Source: Rheum nobile
Taxonomy: Eukaryota > Streptophyta > Magnoliopsida > Caryophyllales > Polygonaceae
Assembly: GCA_027886185.1 (NCBI GenBank)
Contig: WOAB01000619.1
Coordinates: 2,790,001-2,854,000, forward strand
Length of the DNA stretch: 64,000 nt
Direction of reading: 5' to 3'
This document shows positions 1 through 10,755 of this stretch, in pieces. A program made the translations under genes and the position numbers. Each line of letters starts with the position of its first letter. Positions within the stretch are counted from its first letter, which is position 1. A model generated the notes under the pieces. That model worked only from the letters and a program-made list of their open reading frames with translations, was not told the DNA's origin and did no database searches.

Positions 1-10
1 GCGCCTCCTC

Positions 11-751
11 CTACACAAAGGCCGAATGCTTCTTGGTCACCTCCGTTAAGGGCGCGACAATAGTGCTGAAATCCCTCACGAATCTCCTATAGAAGCTGGC
101 CAATCCATGAAAACTCCTCACTTGGCTCACGGAGGTAGGCGTAGGCCACTCTTGTATAGCCTTTATCTTGCTCTCGTCCACTTGAAGGCCTCTTGAGCTC
201 ACTACAAAACCAAGGAAAGTCACTTGATTAGTGCAAAACTCACATTTCTTCTCATTAGCATATAAGCACGCATTACGTAAAGTAAGGAGTACTTCCCTCA
301 AGTGTTGCTCATGCTCTTCTAGGGATTTGCTGTATACAAGTATATCATCAAAATAGACAACAACAAACTTCCCTATAAAATACCTTAAAACATGATTCAT
401 TAAGCGCATAAAGGTACTAGGAGCATTTGTCAAACCAAAAGGCATGACAACCCACTCATACAAACCGAATTTGGTCTTGAATGCCGTCTTCCATTCATCC
501 CCCTCCTTCATCCTTATTTGGTGGTAGCCGCTGCGGAGATCTATCTTGGTGAAGACGGATGCTCCATGCAACTCATCTAGCATGTCGTCGAGGCAGGGAA
601 TTAGATGTCGGTACTTTATGGTGATGTTGTTGATGGCTCGGCAGTCCACGCACATCCTCCATGTGCCATCCTTCTTGGGCACCAAAAGCACCGGCACGGC
701 ACAAGGGCTAAGGCTCTCACGCACATGGCCCTTGTCAAGCAAAGCCTTCAC
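11..751 (-). pseudogene. Reverse transcriptase segment of gypsy pol (broken)
   Basis: About 246 codons of Ty3-gypsy reverse transcriptase, which copies element RNA into DNA. Visible blocks are VPKKDGTWRMCVDCRAIN, the FTKIDLRSGYHQIRM palm motif, FGLTNAPSTFMRLMN, and the catalytic YFDDILVYS. It ends in the connection region (SFHGLASFYRRFVRDFS). It is the continuation of the upstream gag-protease frame, separated from it by a single TAA. The frame stops at 11-13 where the sister copy in this window has a tryptophan codon (FRWGEA), so a TGG to TAG change is the likely cause; the coding sequence carries on beyond the window edge. Domain call is firm, function is lost. Confidence 0.88.
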
Positions 752-763
752 TTGCTCTTGAAC

Positions 764-3208
764 TTATTGCGTCTCCTTTGGATTCATCCTATAGGCCGGC
801 CTATTTGGAAGAGTAGCACCCGGGATTAAATCAATTTGGTGCTCAATACCTCTTTTAGGGGGCAGGCCCGGTGGCATCTCCTCGGGAAAGACGTCTTGGA
901 ACTCCTTAAGCAAGCTTAGGATGATCGGCGGCAAGGTGGCCTTCAACTCCTCACTAAGCAAGCCAAAGCTCTTGCACAAGAGCATGAGAGTGGCGTCTTG
1001 GGGCAGGTGCTCCTCTCTCATCTCCTCCTTGGAAGCTAGAAGCACTTGAGACTTGGCCTTGGCCTTAGAAGAGCTCTCGGCATTGCTCCCCTTCTTGGCC
1101 TCAACCGACTTCTCTTGGTCCTTCTTCTTCTCATAAGCTTCGGCCACCTGCAAAGGAGTCATAGGCTTGAGTATCACATTCTTGCCATTAAAATCAAAAG
1201 AATGACAATTAGTATAACCATCATGCTTGACACGCCTATCAAACTGCCATGGACGACCTAACAAGATATGACAAGCATTCATTGGGACCACATCACATAA
1301 GATAGTATCTACGTAATGCCCTAGTGTTATGGTCACATTGACTTGCTTAGCCACTTTAACTTCTCCACATTCATTCATCCAATGCAGTTTATAGGGCCTA
1401 GGGTGATGGAAGGTTTGAAGTTGTAACTTAGTGACTAGTTCGGTACTAGCAATGTTACAACAACTACCCCCATCAATAATCATGTTGCAAACCTTCCCCT
1501 TAACCAAACATCTAGTATGAAATAAATTCTCCCTTTGGTTATCATCACATGGGGTCGGTTGTACATGCAAAGTTCTCCTACACACTAAGGATTCACCATG
1601 CTCAAATTCAATGCAGTCCATATCCTCATCAACATCATGCATAGGCTCATCTTCAATAAACGGACCTTGATCTTCACCCTCGGACTCAGATTCATAGAGT
1701 CCAAGATGGTTAATAATCAAGGTTCGACTATTGGGGCAATCCTTCATCATATGCCCTCGGCCTTGACATTTAAAACACACGGTATCCCTAGCTCTAGAAG
1801 AAGGAGAAAAGTTAGAAGAACTCCCTTGGGCACCATGAGTCGGGCCGGGCTGTCGACTGGACGCTTGCGGCGGTGTACTCAGTGGAGCACCTTTCCTCGG
1901 CACTTCTTGGCTCCGTGGCTGGCTCACTGTGGGTGCCTGGTTCCTGCCAAATTGGGCCGGCTGAAACGGCCTAGGTTGACCGGGGACCTTCCATGAATTC
2001 GGTTGGCCGTGGCCGCTAGGGTTTCTAGCCGTATGCGAGCCTTGATTCCTTGCTTTGAATTTCTGGTTCTTCTCCACTTTAATGGCCAAATGCAGTAGCT
2101 GGGTAGAATCTGTATATGGATACATATCGACCTCATTAGCAATAAAAGGGTTAAGGATACGAAGGTACCTTGCCATGGTCGATTCTTCATCTTCCATGAC
2201 ATTGGCGCGGACCATGGCCGTTTGCATGGCGTTGTAGGCCTCCTCCACACTCATGCTTCCTTGATTGAGGTTCTCTAGCCGTTGTTTGAGCTCTCTTGAG
2301 TAGTGTTGTGGCACGAATCGAGCACGCATTAGGGCCCTCATTTGCTCCCATGTAGCAACCGGCGGATCCAAGGCTCTTCTCCTCTCTTTAACAAGGTTGT
2401 TCCACCAAGTTAGGGCAAAGCCACTAAACTCAATGGAGGCGAGCTGCACCTTCTTGGCTTCAATGAAGTTGTGGCAACTCCAAATCTGCTCAACCTTCAT
2501 TTCCCACTCCATGTAGGCATCAGGGTCGCATTTGCCCTCAAACGACGGCATCTTGATTTTGATCTTTCCAATGCCGTCTTGCTCTAATTCCCTCCTAGGT
2601 TGATTGCCTTGGTAACCCCTATTGCCTCCATAACGGCCTCTTGGTTCATAGTAGCCGTAGGCTCCTCTTTGGCCTTGGTACCCATCAAACCTATCACCTT
2701 GGTTCCACATCTCCTCCTCCAATTCTGCTTCATTAAATGCATCTTCCCTAAGTGGATCCTGAGGCTCATTCAAAGGGTTAGCAACATAGTGCACCTCGTG
2801 TGGAGGTGGCACTTCATTAGGATAAATTCCAGCTACCCTATTCGGCCTCTCTTGAGCATTAACAAGGGGAGAAGTGTTTCTTACCGGTGAGTTCTTCACG
2901 GTGTCGGTGCCTACTGCACGTGCACGTCCAAGGGGCACCGAGTTGGCTCCGGAAGGACCACCATGTTCTGCAGAGGCTCCCAAGGGTGCGGCGGTTCGAG
3001 TTGGCGCCGTCTCCTGGGCTTGTGGAGCAAGCTCAACCGGGGGTACCATTGCTGGTGGGGGTACCCTCTGTGCCGTCTCAAGGGCAGCCAAGCGGGCGGT
3101 GATGGTGGCCATAGAGTCGGCCATTTGTTGGAATAGGCTCGCCACATCTGGATGCACCGGTGAAGGGCTCCGGTCGCCTTGATCACTAGAAGAGTTATCA
3201 CCTGCCAT
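764..3208 (-). pseudogene. Gag-protease polyprotein of gypsy element (814 codons)
   Basis: Start is the ATG at 3206-3208 (MAGDNSSSDQGD). The first 200 residues are acidic and proline-rich with GYQGQRG-type glycine repeats. The gag core follows (FEGKCDPDAYMEWEMKVEQIW to RARFVPQHYSREL), then a CCHC zinc knuckle (CFKCQGRGHMMKDC) and an aspartic protease with the active-site block MIIDGGSCCNIAS and the flap-side ILLGRPWQFDR. The C-terminus reaches the RT linker (IDLIPGATLPNRPAYRMN) and stops at TAA right after ETQ, where the related copy at 55.9 kb has a glutamate. A GAA/GAG to TAA change would explain it. Gag packages RNA; the protease cleaves the polyprotein. Confidence 0.87.
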
Positions 3209-4628
3209 TACACAAAAACAACTAACACCGAACTATGTCAAAGGTTAGAGATAATCCAAAACACTCACAAGTGTCTCACTCGTGTGTATCACTCGCTCTC
3301 TCTTCAATCCAAGCAATCCTTATAGTGCAATCGGTTGGAAAGATCAAGAACTTCACGTGAGTTGATAAATCTGGACAACACTCAACAACCAAGATGAATT
3401 CGAGGCAATTTGAAGTGCAAAGGTGGTTCAGTAAGGGTTCAACAATAGCACTATAAATCTGTAATTTAGTGCAACCAAGAAGAACACAAAAGAAAGTCGG
3501 AAAAGAAGACTCAAGACTCAACAAATAAGCCTTACAAGAATGTAAATGCAAGGAGACTAATGGGACTCAAAGCAATTTAACTCAAGAAGACTACAATGCA
3601 CGAATGTAAATGCAATGCAAATGATGGACTAGACTCGAGGAAAATTTAAGAACTCAAGAGGACAAGTTGTTACCTTGAGTCGCCTTGACTTGTGCTAGTG
3701 GAGGCGGAAAGATGGTTGTAGGGATCGGTGGTGATCGATGTAGGGAATAGGCACAAGAAAAGGAAAGCTAGGAAAATTAGGGTTTTCCCGGGCGGCGGTG
3801 AGGTAGGCGCGGCGCGGCAGGGGGTGACACGGCGCGGCAAGGGGGTGGCGCGGCGCGGCACTTGGGGCGTCGGCACCTTGGCTTATCCTTTGAGCAATTA
3901 CAACTTTGGACCAAAATACTAAGCCTAAGTATTAATGAAATACAAAGACTTATACTAAGGTAAGAATGAAATGAAAGAAAATGTAAACTCGTCTTCTCTT
4001 TTTTTTTTTGACGAAATGATTTTATTTTTTTTTGACTTTTGCTGATATTCTTTTCTTTCTTGTCTTTTTTTTTTGAACTAAATTCGAAATTTGAAATACA
4101 ACTGAAATCGGAATTAAAGAAATAGAAATAAAAAGGAAGATAAGCTAGCACTTAGTTGTTGCCTTGATTTTAGGGGGAGTAGCCGGCTCTTGTTGTGATC
4201 CTCACGCCCACACGCCACAAAAATAGGGAGATATGGCCGAGTGGTTGCTGACTTTGGTAGGGCACGGCGCAAGGATAGGATCTCCTTGTTGAAACACTTT
4301 GGAGAGCACGCCGGGTGGAGATGATGGGGAACGTGGGGTTGGTGATGGAGATAGGGGACGGTTATCTGTGGTGGTGATGATGGTGGCCGGAGTTGGGGTT
4401 TCCGGCTAGGCGGAGGTGATTTTATGGTGGTGATGATGAGGCCGTCCGATCTCCACAACACACAAGCGCAATTAGAACTTCAAGCAACAACTTTTAGAAG
4501 ACTCAAACAAAGAAAACAAAAGAAGAACAAAGGGGAACAATTCGGCTATGCAAGAACACAAACTGAAAGGCTCAAGACACAAACCAATTGATGGAATCGG
4601 CAAAGGATGGTGTTGGCACCAAAACACG
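3209..4628 (-). other. Untranslated leader of the minus-strand gypsy element
   Basis: Region between the PBS and the gag start, 1.4 kb long, with no convincing coding sequence. A GC-rich stretch at about 3785-3865 contains repeated GCGCGGCG motifs and gives short spurious open frames. Long T-runs lie at about 4000-4075. Long leaders are common in plant gypsy elements; the nested relative has about 1.4 kb here too. Confidence 0.7.
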
Positions 4629-4640
4629 GCTCTGATACCA
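4629..4640 (-). other. Primer-binding site (initiator tRNA-Met type)
   Basis: On the minus strand the sequence reads TGGTATCAGAGC, the standard plant PBS complementary to the 3' end of initiator tRNA-Met. It sits 1.4 kb ahead of gag, in the expected orientation. The base next to it on the LTR side is not the usual CA, so the 5' LTR may be lost or rearranged. Confidence 0.75.
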
Positions 4641-4642
4641 TA

Positions 4643-5380
4643 AATAGATGGCCAAACAAGGCCATAATAATCTAGTATTTTTTAAAATCGATTTGGTAGA
4701 TCTATTATAAAAAAACATGTATTTTTTTGAATAATTATCACTTTGTTGACGAGGAGTTATAGTAATTCTAATATTTCTTAAAATTGATTTGATAGTTCTT
4801 TTTTTTTATTGAGATTTGATAGTTCTATTATAAAGCAACATGTATTTTTTGATTAATAATTATCACTTTGTTCGATTTGGTAGATCTATTATAGAGCAAC
4901 ATGATTTTTTGTTGATTGATTATCACTTTGTAGCATACAATCCAGATCAAAAATATACTAAGAGAACAAATACTTTATATATTACATGTAGCAACAACTT
5001 GCTAATTATAGCGAAAACATATAGTTTTATTTCTTTTTCTGCACAAATTTAGTTATGCTCGCAAAACACCATACTTACTCCGCCACCTAAATAATTGATA
5101 AGACGTCTACTATCGCTTTTAGACAATTTCTTCTATATATATATATTTTTTTAAATTATTCATTATTTAGCAAATATTATGACCATGCATCTGTAGGAGC
5201 ACGTTTATATGAGCACATTTATAATAAGAAATAAGAGAAGTTATATAAACAAGAAACCGGATCATATGTGGGCCGACCTAAGTATGCGGACTGTGCAGAC
5301 CAATCTAGGGCCGTCCGTTTCACAGCCCAGATTAAGCCCACGTGTGTTTACAAGAAAAGTGATGCACTTACTTCTAAAGG
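4643..5380. repeat. AT-rich intergenic DNA with three imperfect direct repeats
   Basis: No gene is visible. Three imperfect copies of a unit containing GATTTGGTAGATCTATTATA, then AACATG, a T-run, and AATAATTATCACTTTGT occur at about 4690-4745, 4805-4870 and 4877-4935. The remainder to 5380 is AT-rich with a short AT microsatellite near 5135. It could be degraded LTR or MITE sequence. Confidence 0.55.
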
Positions 5381-5469
5381 AGTGTGTAGCCCAGTGGTAG
5401 AGACATAAATGGGGGAGTGAGAGGTTATGAGTTCTACTCCCATTTGTAGCGCGCTCCCCCTCTTTTTTT
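5381..5469 (+). mobile_element. tRNA-like / SINE-like segment with A and B boxes
   Basis: An RNA polymerase III-like internal promoter is visible. An A-box-like TAGCCCAGTGGTAG is at 5387-5400. A B-box-like GAGTTCTACTCC is at 5429-5440, about 30 bp downstream as in tRNA genes and plant SINEs. A T-run at 5463-5469 could terminate transcription. It does not fold into a proper tRNA by eye, and no flanking target duplication was found, so a degraded tRNA-derived SINE is the better reading than a functional tRNA. Confidence 0.45.
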
Positions 5470-5634
5470 ATTCCATTTGTCTTTCTCTCTAACTATAATA
5501 CCCAAACACACATGAATATTCAATCTTTATAATTTTAAGCAATTTTTTGATCTTTGGCCAACATTATTATATTTTTCACTATAATCTTTTATTTTCTATC
5601 CAAATTAGTTACAAATTGATATTTAAGCATTTCA

Positions 5635-6430
5635 AAGTGGTTTATGAACCTCTAAAATATCATTTATGAACCTCTAGAATAATGTTTATGAACCTCTAGA
5701 ATATGGTTTATGAACCTATAGAATAGGGTTTATGAACCTATAGAATATGATTTATGAAACTCTAGAGTAGGGTTCATGAACTTCTATATTAGGGTTTATG
5801 AACCTCTAGAAAAGGATTTATAAACCTCTAGAAAAGGATTTATAAACCTCTTGAATAGAGTTTATCAACTTCTAGAATAAGGTTTATGAACCTATGAATA
5901 AAGTTTATGAACCTATGAATATGATTTATGAACCTCTAGAATAAGGTTTATGAACCTCTAGAATAGGGTTTATGAACGTATGAATAGAGTTTATGAACCT
6001 ATAAAGATGGTTTATGAACCTCTAGAATAGGTTTTATGAACCTTCAGAATAGGGTTTATGAACCTATTAATAGAGTTTATGAACCTATGAATATGGCTTA
6101 TGAACCTTTAGAATAAGGTTTATGAACCTCTAGAATGATGTTTATGAACCTCTAGTATTAATTTTATTTGTTGTGAACCTTTTGTATAAAGTTTGTGAAC
6201 CTCACTTCAATCACACATTTGTGAAACTAAGTAGATTCGTCTTGTTACATAATATTTATGAACCTATGTACATTAGTGCATTTTTATAACGTATTATCAA
6301 CCTATAATAAGTTTGTTAACCATTAACATAAGGTTTGTGAAGCTTAGTATAAAGTTAGTTTGTGAACCTTTAGTACAAAGTTTGTGAACCTATAGTATAA
6401 ATTTTATGAACCTACAATACAAAATGTATA
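5635..6430. repeat. Minisatellite, unit of about 22 bp (GGTTTATGAACCTCTAGAAT)
   Basis: Roughly 30 imperfect copies of a 20-22 bp unit with consensus GGTTTATGAACCTCTAGAAT run from about 5640 to 6150, and looser copies (TTTGTGAACCT) continue to about 6430. The core GGTTTATGAACC is an interrupted palindrome (GGTT and AACC arms) and CTCTAGAAT contains the palindrome CTAG. There is no coding capacity. Confidence 0.9.
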
Positions 6431-6529
6431 AACCTAGATATTTTTAGTGCATTGCGTTCAGAAAAAAAAAAAAAATTGGGTTCAGAAAAAAAATACCAAA
6501 AATTACGAAAATGCCATCGCTTTCACCAA

Positions 6530-6980
6530 TCCGCACCGTAAGAGAAGTCCGTATTTCGGGCGTGTGCTCCACTCTTGTAGAGTGGGCTAGCCCATTAGTG
6601 TGTTTTCGGCCCAAGCCCATTAGGGCTCTTGGTCGAGCCTTATGGCTTTAAATAGCCTTCATTGTATTCATTATTCCCAACGTTGAAATTAAAGCTTAAG
6701 CCTTGCAGTTGAGATCATCTTCTCCCTTAAGCCTCGGCGTCACAAAACTGGTTAGACCCGATTGAACCACGTCACGGTTCACAAACACAATCTATCCCTT
6801 CATCGCTAGCTTCCGCCTGTGAGATCCTCTCGCCCCAACTCGGCCCCGCCGAGAGCAAGAGAGCCGGTAACAGAGCCCACGCTTGGTTGCTACCTATCCC
6901 GGTTACCAAGGAGAAGGATTGAGGCCGCTTCCTGCCTAGATTTGACGTCAAACATGGTCCGAGCCCGTCGGATCACATCA
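6530..6980 (+). repeat. Partial 5' LTR of a gutted gypsy element (3' part only)
   Basis: The segment ends in GGATCACATCA at 6980, directly followed by a PBS, as an LTR should. It has a TATA-like TTTAAATA at about 6647-6654. Its upstream end dissolves into the minisatellite without a TG start, so the 5' part is missing. The ending CATCA pairs with the start TGATG of the partial LTR at 8358, supporting that the two fragments are opposite halves of one LTR type. Confidence 0.65.
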
Positions 6981-6982
6981 AT

Positions 6983-6994
6983 TGGTATCAGAGC
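6983..6994 (+). other. Primer-binding site (initiator tRNA-Met type)
   Basis: TGGTATCAGAGC, two bases after the LTR end, complementary to initiator tRNA-Met. It fixes the orientation of the element remnant as plus strand. Confidence 0.8.
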
Positions 6995-7369
6995 AGCCAG
7001 GGGCACGCAGCGCGCCTTCTTCTCCGACGACACCACCACCACCACAAAAACTCCCAAAACCGACGAGCCTTCTGCCCAGAATTCGTCGAAAAAAAATCGT
7101 CCTTTCTGCAATTTTCTTCCATATTCCTATAGAGCATCTCGATACGAGTCCGGGCATATACAATTTTCCCAAAACAAACATCGTTTGACCCCTCAAAACG
7201 CCAAAATACGAACCGTCCGCCGCCCAAACCCTAGCCGCCGCGACCGCGGAAAACAAAACCGCGACCGCGGTTTCTACACTGCCGTTTCCTTATCCAAAAC
7301 CCTAGCCTCTGCCTCCCCTCACAACCCTAGTTCGGCCTTTCCTTAACCAACCCGTCCTTAGCCACACCC

Positions 7370-7663
7370 ATGGTCCGCTGGTATCCATACTTCGAGCCCG
7401 ACGAGTGGGACCCCGACCCTTGGTTCAGTGGCGTGAGCCCATACGAAGCGGACCCAGATTGGATCCCACCAAGGATTCCGACGCCACCGCGATGCCGCCC
7501 GTACCCACCGCCCTGCGTCTATGGACCACCTCCGACACGCCGCACCCATGACCGGTACCCCGACCCTTGGTTCGGTGGTGTGAGCCCATATGAAGCGGAC
7601 CCAGATTGGATCCCGCCAAGGATTCCGACGCCTCCGCGACGCCGCCCGTACTCTCCGCCATGA
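7370..7663 (+). pseudogene. Proline-rich gag-leader ORF with internal duplication
   Basis: A 97-codon frame starting MVRWYPYFEPDEWD. It holds two copies of a block beginning PDPWFSGVSPYEADPDWIPP, about 147 bp apart (DNA at 7411-7510 and 7558-7660), a recent local duplication. It lies between the PBS and the longer gag-like frame, in the position where plant gypsy gag starts. No zinc knuckle, protease or RT follows, so it is best read as the N-terminal remnant of gag in an internally deleted element. Not recognised beyond that. Confidence 0.45.
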
Positions 7664-7723
7664 CGTCCATACTACGCACCCAAGCGTCAACACAACTCTC
7701 CATCGCACCGCGAGTACGCCCTA

Positions 7724-8357
7724 GTGAGGTACCCTGAGCACCCGCCCGTGCACCGTCCCGAGCGCCCTCCCGTGTCGCCGGATCCAACAGTCGCCCACGA
7801 CGCCACCAACGATGCTCAAGCCCGGGAGATGGCGGAACTGCGTTCACAACTCGAAGAGTTCCGGAGGGAACTTGCCTCCTATAGAGCCACCACTGTTGCC
7901 GCAACCGCGAACGCGGCCAAAACCGCGACCGCGGCCCCTCCACCCGCGACTGCGACCGCTACAGCAGCAACCGTGCCCGCGGCCAGAGAAATCTTGCCTG
8001 TGGCCAGAGAAACCGCGACCGTGGCCAGAGAAACCGCGCCCGCGTCCCACACTGTCATTGTCGAGGCCGCAGCCACCGAGCCCCTTCTGCCGCCCACAGC
8101 TGTGCCCAGTGCTCCCCTGCCCGCGTGCAAGCCCGACGTATCCATTACGCCTACTCCAGACCCGGGCTTTCGCGCGATACTCTCCAAGGCACCCGACGCT
8201 ATGACCGCTCCTGGACCCGAGCCATACCTTCTCATCTTTGAGGTTCCAAGAGTCGGTCCCGAGCCCGACGCCGCTGTACCACTGACCGCTGAGCGTCTAC
8301 TCTCCCTGGCCCCACCTAGTTCGAAGCGAGGACGCTTCGATTCTAAGGGAGGCAGAA
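7724..8357 (+). pseudogene. Gag-like coiled-coil / Ala-Pro-rich ORF of a gutted gypsy element
   Basis: The open frame (to 8443) starts MRYPEHPPVHRPERPPV, has a short predicted coiled coil (AQAREMAELRSQLEEFRREL), then a low-complexity Ala/Thr/Pro stretch with three AREXAXVARE-like repeats. The last 40 codons (PPSSKRGRFDSKGGRMM) look like the end of a gypsy pol immediately before the PPT, so the frame probably joins a gag start to a pol end across a large deletion that removed protease, RT and integrase. The frame runs on into the 3' LTR remnant without meaning. This is a non-autonomous or dead derivative. Confidence 0.5.
8344..8357 (+). other. Polypurine tract
   Basis: TAAGGGAGGCAGAA directly precedes TGATG, the start of the 3' LTR remnant. 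Purine-rich tracts here prime plus-strand synthesis in LTR elements. Confidence 0.6.
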
Positions 8358-8520
8358 TGATGCATTCCGGGCTCGACTCAAGCCGGGAAGCGACGAGCCC
8401 AAGACGACCAAGACCATGGCGTCCCCCTTGGTTCAAGACTTAGTCTAGTTTAGCCTATTTTATGTTATTTTCCGTTTTAGCATGTTTTCCTTTTTATCAT
8501 TTCCATTTCAGTCATTATCT
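8358..8520 (+). repeat. Partial 3' LTR (5' part only)
   Basis: Starts TGATGCATTCCGGG right after the PPT and fades after about 160 bp into AT-rich DNA. It lacks the TATA region and the CATCA end that the upstream LTR remnant keeps. The right boundary is approximate. Confidence 0.55.
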
Positions 8521-9800
8521 GGACTGATATAAACAATACATATAACTGTTTATTAATGAAACGGCTTTATATATGTAAAATTTATAATATAATATGATAA
8601 AACAAAAGTATTTAATAAGTATTAGAATCCATGCGTTCTTTTCATAAAATGACTGCGAAATTACATATCCACACCCCTCAACTTATTACTACCCTCAACT
8701 TATAAATTACTTATCCACACCCCTTAACTTATTACTATTTCCGCATCTTGTCAAAACCTTCTAAGAACTCCACATGACATTCTCAAAATTGTATCAGCAA
8801 AAAGTGTCCATTTCTATTGTCCTGAACATAGCAACTAAATAACATAATTTTAATTTATGGTGTTATGTATAATTGGTTCTATAATTCAACAAGACGAGTT
8901 GTAAATGTTAGATTAATTGTATTAATGATGCGATAAGAAACCGTTTGGATGAGGAATATGTAAGGCTGGTGACATATATTAGCCATGATTCTTGCTTACA
9001 AAACCATTCTTATATCAGTTATATGCACTAGTCATGAGTCCACACCAGCCCACTTATTTTATAGAAGGAAACAAGTTCATTACAGTTATCATTAGGAGAT
9101 CCATCATCCTAATTGTTAAGCAAGAGAACCAAACCAAATTTCATTCTCGGTAGTGCAAGGGTAGAAAACACAACTAAGTAACCAAAACAAATTTTAAACT
9201 TCACAGCCCAGCCTAGATAATGTTATATGGTTGCTGAAAATGGCAAGAATTCTGAGTCGATTTCGTCGTGGTTTTTAGGGTACATGTCTCCACTTGACGT
9301 CTGCAAGAAAAAAATCAGAAAAAATTTCAGTAGGTGCAAGTTTTTGGTGTGCTTGTGCACATCAGTAAAACTTCCTTAAAGCAAGAAAAATGTAGCAGTC
9401 AAAATAGTAAAGTATGAAACCCTTCCCATAATTAGAAGAAATTTAAAAGAAACGCAAATGAAACAAGATCCTCAACCACAAATAGAAACACTATCACTTT
9501 AACAAATTAAATAAACTTATGATAAATGTGCTATATTTTGTATAAGCAGTTTATGAAATAGTAGAAGCTTAGGCTTTGATGGTTAGAGGGAAAAAAAGTA
9601 AGGATATATTTGCAAATTGCCAAGTAATAACATGCATCTGAAAAGGACATGCAACTTGAATGATGAGAGTTTGAAACAACAATAGTAAATCAGTCTGACA
9701 AAGATATATATCATTGATCTCCATAAAAATAGAAGGGAGAAAAGGGGAAAAAAAAGCGATAATACTGATGAAATGATACAACACTAATCAAAGTCCTCAC
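8521..9800. other. AT-rich DNA without recognisable gene
   Basis: No supported coding region. A short direct duplication of CCACACCCCT(C/T)AACTTATTACTA lies at 8670-8740. On the minus strand a splice-acceptor-like sequence near 9300 precedes a short open stretch that I do not recognise; it could be another exon scrap of the fragment that follows. Confidence 0.5.
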
Positions 9801-10755
9801 CTTTAAAAGATATGTGGTCTGAAGGGTGACTAAGTTCATAATGCCAGCCCTCTTGCTGGAAACTCTAAAAATATTCCACACATTTGGGGAAGAACACCTC
9901 ATCCAAGCAGGGACGGACCTACGTAGGGACGAGTGGGGGCACGGGCCCCCACTAAAAAAATTTTTTTTATTTTTTTTTTACTTTGCATCACTTTTTATCT
10001 GAGCCTACCTTCATCCATTGTTTCTCCCTATTCAATGTAATGTTATGTTCAATTGAATCTATAGTGTATGCGATATAAATAAGGAATTGAGATTATACAG
10101 TTTAGTAGTTTACCTATAATTTTTGTTTCTCTATATATGAAATGAATTAGATTGGGTGCTTAGAGAAACATCCTAATGTCGAAAGTGAACTAATCCAACA
10201 ATCAGAGTACTAGATGATATCATTTTCAATTTTTATTTTTCGATAAGGTTAAATTGAATTGATATAGGAATAGGATAGAACATATAAAGTTTATGTTTAT
10301 CAAATATAAAGCAAATTTAATCATGTCATGTAATTCGACAATAAAAAGAGAGCACTCCTAAGTAATGTTTAGTTGCTTAAATCACTGATTATTCAACTAA
10401 TCTCAGCTTATCATTTTTGTCCCCATTGGTATGAAGAGAATTTTTATTATGCATATGTTATGTTCACTCAGTCTCGATTAATTCTTGTTTTTTGTTGATT
10501 TTTTTTTACACATCTTTCATGCATTGTTGAATCATTGTTTTATAATCATGTATCCCTCATGAGAAACTCTTTTAATTTGTTATTAATAATTACATCGGAT
10601 TATTTTCGTCATATTAACTCAATTTTTTTTAAAAAAATTATATTTTAAAATTGATTTATAGTCACGCAAGATTTGTGCCCCCACTGGGCAAAAATCCTGT
10701 GTCCGCCCATGCATCCAAGTATACATCAACCAAATTAAAGGAGTCTTGGTCAAAA
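9801..10755 (-). pseudogene. Presequence protease (PreP-like M16 metalloprotease) exon fragment, split by a hAT insertion
   Basis: On the minus strand, 10755-10720 reads into NLVDVYLDEVF, and after the hAT insertion 9907-9801 continues FFPKCV, then FQQEGWHYELSHPSDH, then FKG followed by GTGAGG, a good 5' splice site. These blocks match plant presequence protease, the M16C zinc peptidase that degrades targeting peptides in mitochondria and plastids. An in-frame TAG sits between KCVEYF and SFQQEG, and the upstream part is one base short near DSFNLV, so it is a pseudogene piece. The Copia element begins exactly at the upstream edge. All PreP identification is from memory of the family. Confidence 0.72.
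9908..10711. mobile_element. Non-autonomous hAT-type element, 8-bp TSD CATCCAAG
   Basis: Flanked by perfect 8-bp duplications CATCCAAG (9900-9907 and 10712-10719). Ends are inverted: CAGGGACGGAC at the left and, reverse-complemented, CATGGGCGGAC at the right. Subterminal GTGGGGGCAC blocks are also inverted. Eight-base duplications plus CA-G-rich short inverted ends are typical of the hAT superfamily. The 804 bp contains no transposase. It is inserted inside the PreP exon fragment. Confidence 0.9.

Larger units (their letters stand above)
1..4642 (-). mobile_element. Ty3-gypsy LTR retrotransposon, minus strand, cut by window start
   Basis: On the minus strand this runs from a primer-binding site (4629-4640) through a 1.4 kb leader, a gag-protease frame (3208-764) and the start of reverse transcriptase (to position 1), so integrase and the 3' LTR lie outside the window. 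The gag, protease and RT parts match the element at 51581-59204 domain for domain, so both belong to one family or close sister families. No 5' LTR ending in CA is visible just beyond the PBS; the adjacent AT-rich DNA is repetitive but not clearly an LTR. The element is defective, with in-frame stops at 761-763 and 11-13. Confidence 0.85.

Noticed and set aside
3770..3870. GC-rich GCGCGGCG block as another member of the Athila palindrome family
   Set aside because: The motif is GGCGCGGCGCGGC, without the CGGCG/CGCCG arms; a different local repeat.
5381..5469. Functional tRNA gene
   Set aside because: A and B boxes are present but no proper acceptor stem or anticodon arm can be drawn.
6819..7346. 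175-codon plus-strand frame over the LTR end and PBS
   Set aside because: It spans the LTR-PBS junction and has no domain; chance frame.
7812..8436. Alternative frames of about 130-185 codons overlapping the gag-like ORF on both strands
   Set aside because: Shadows of a GC-rich Ala/Pro repeat; composition explains the absence of stops.
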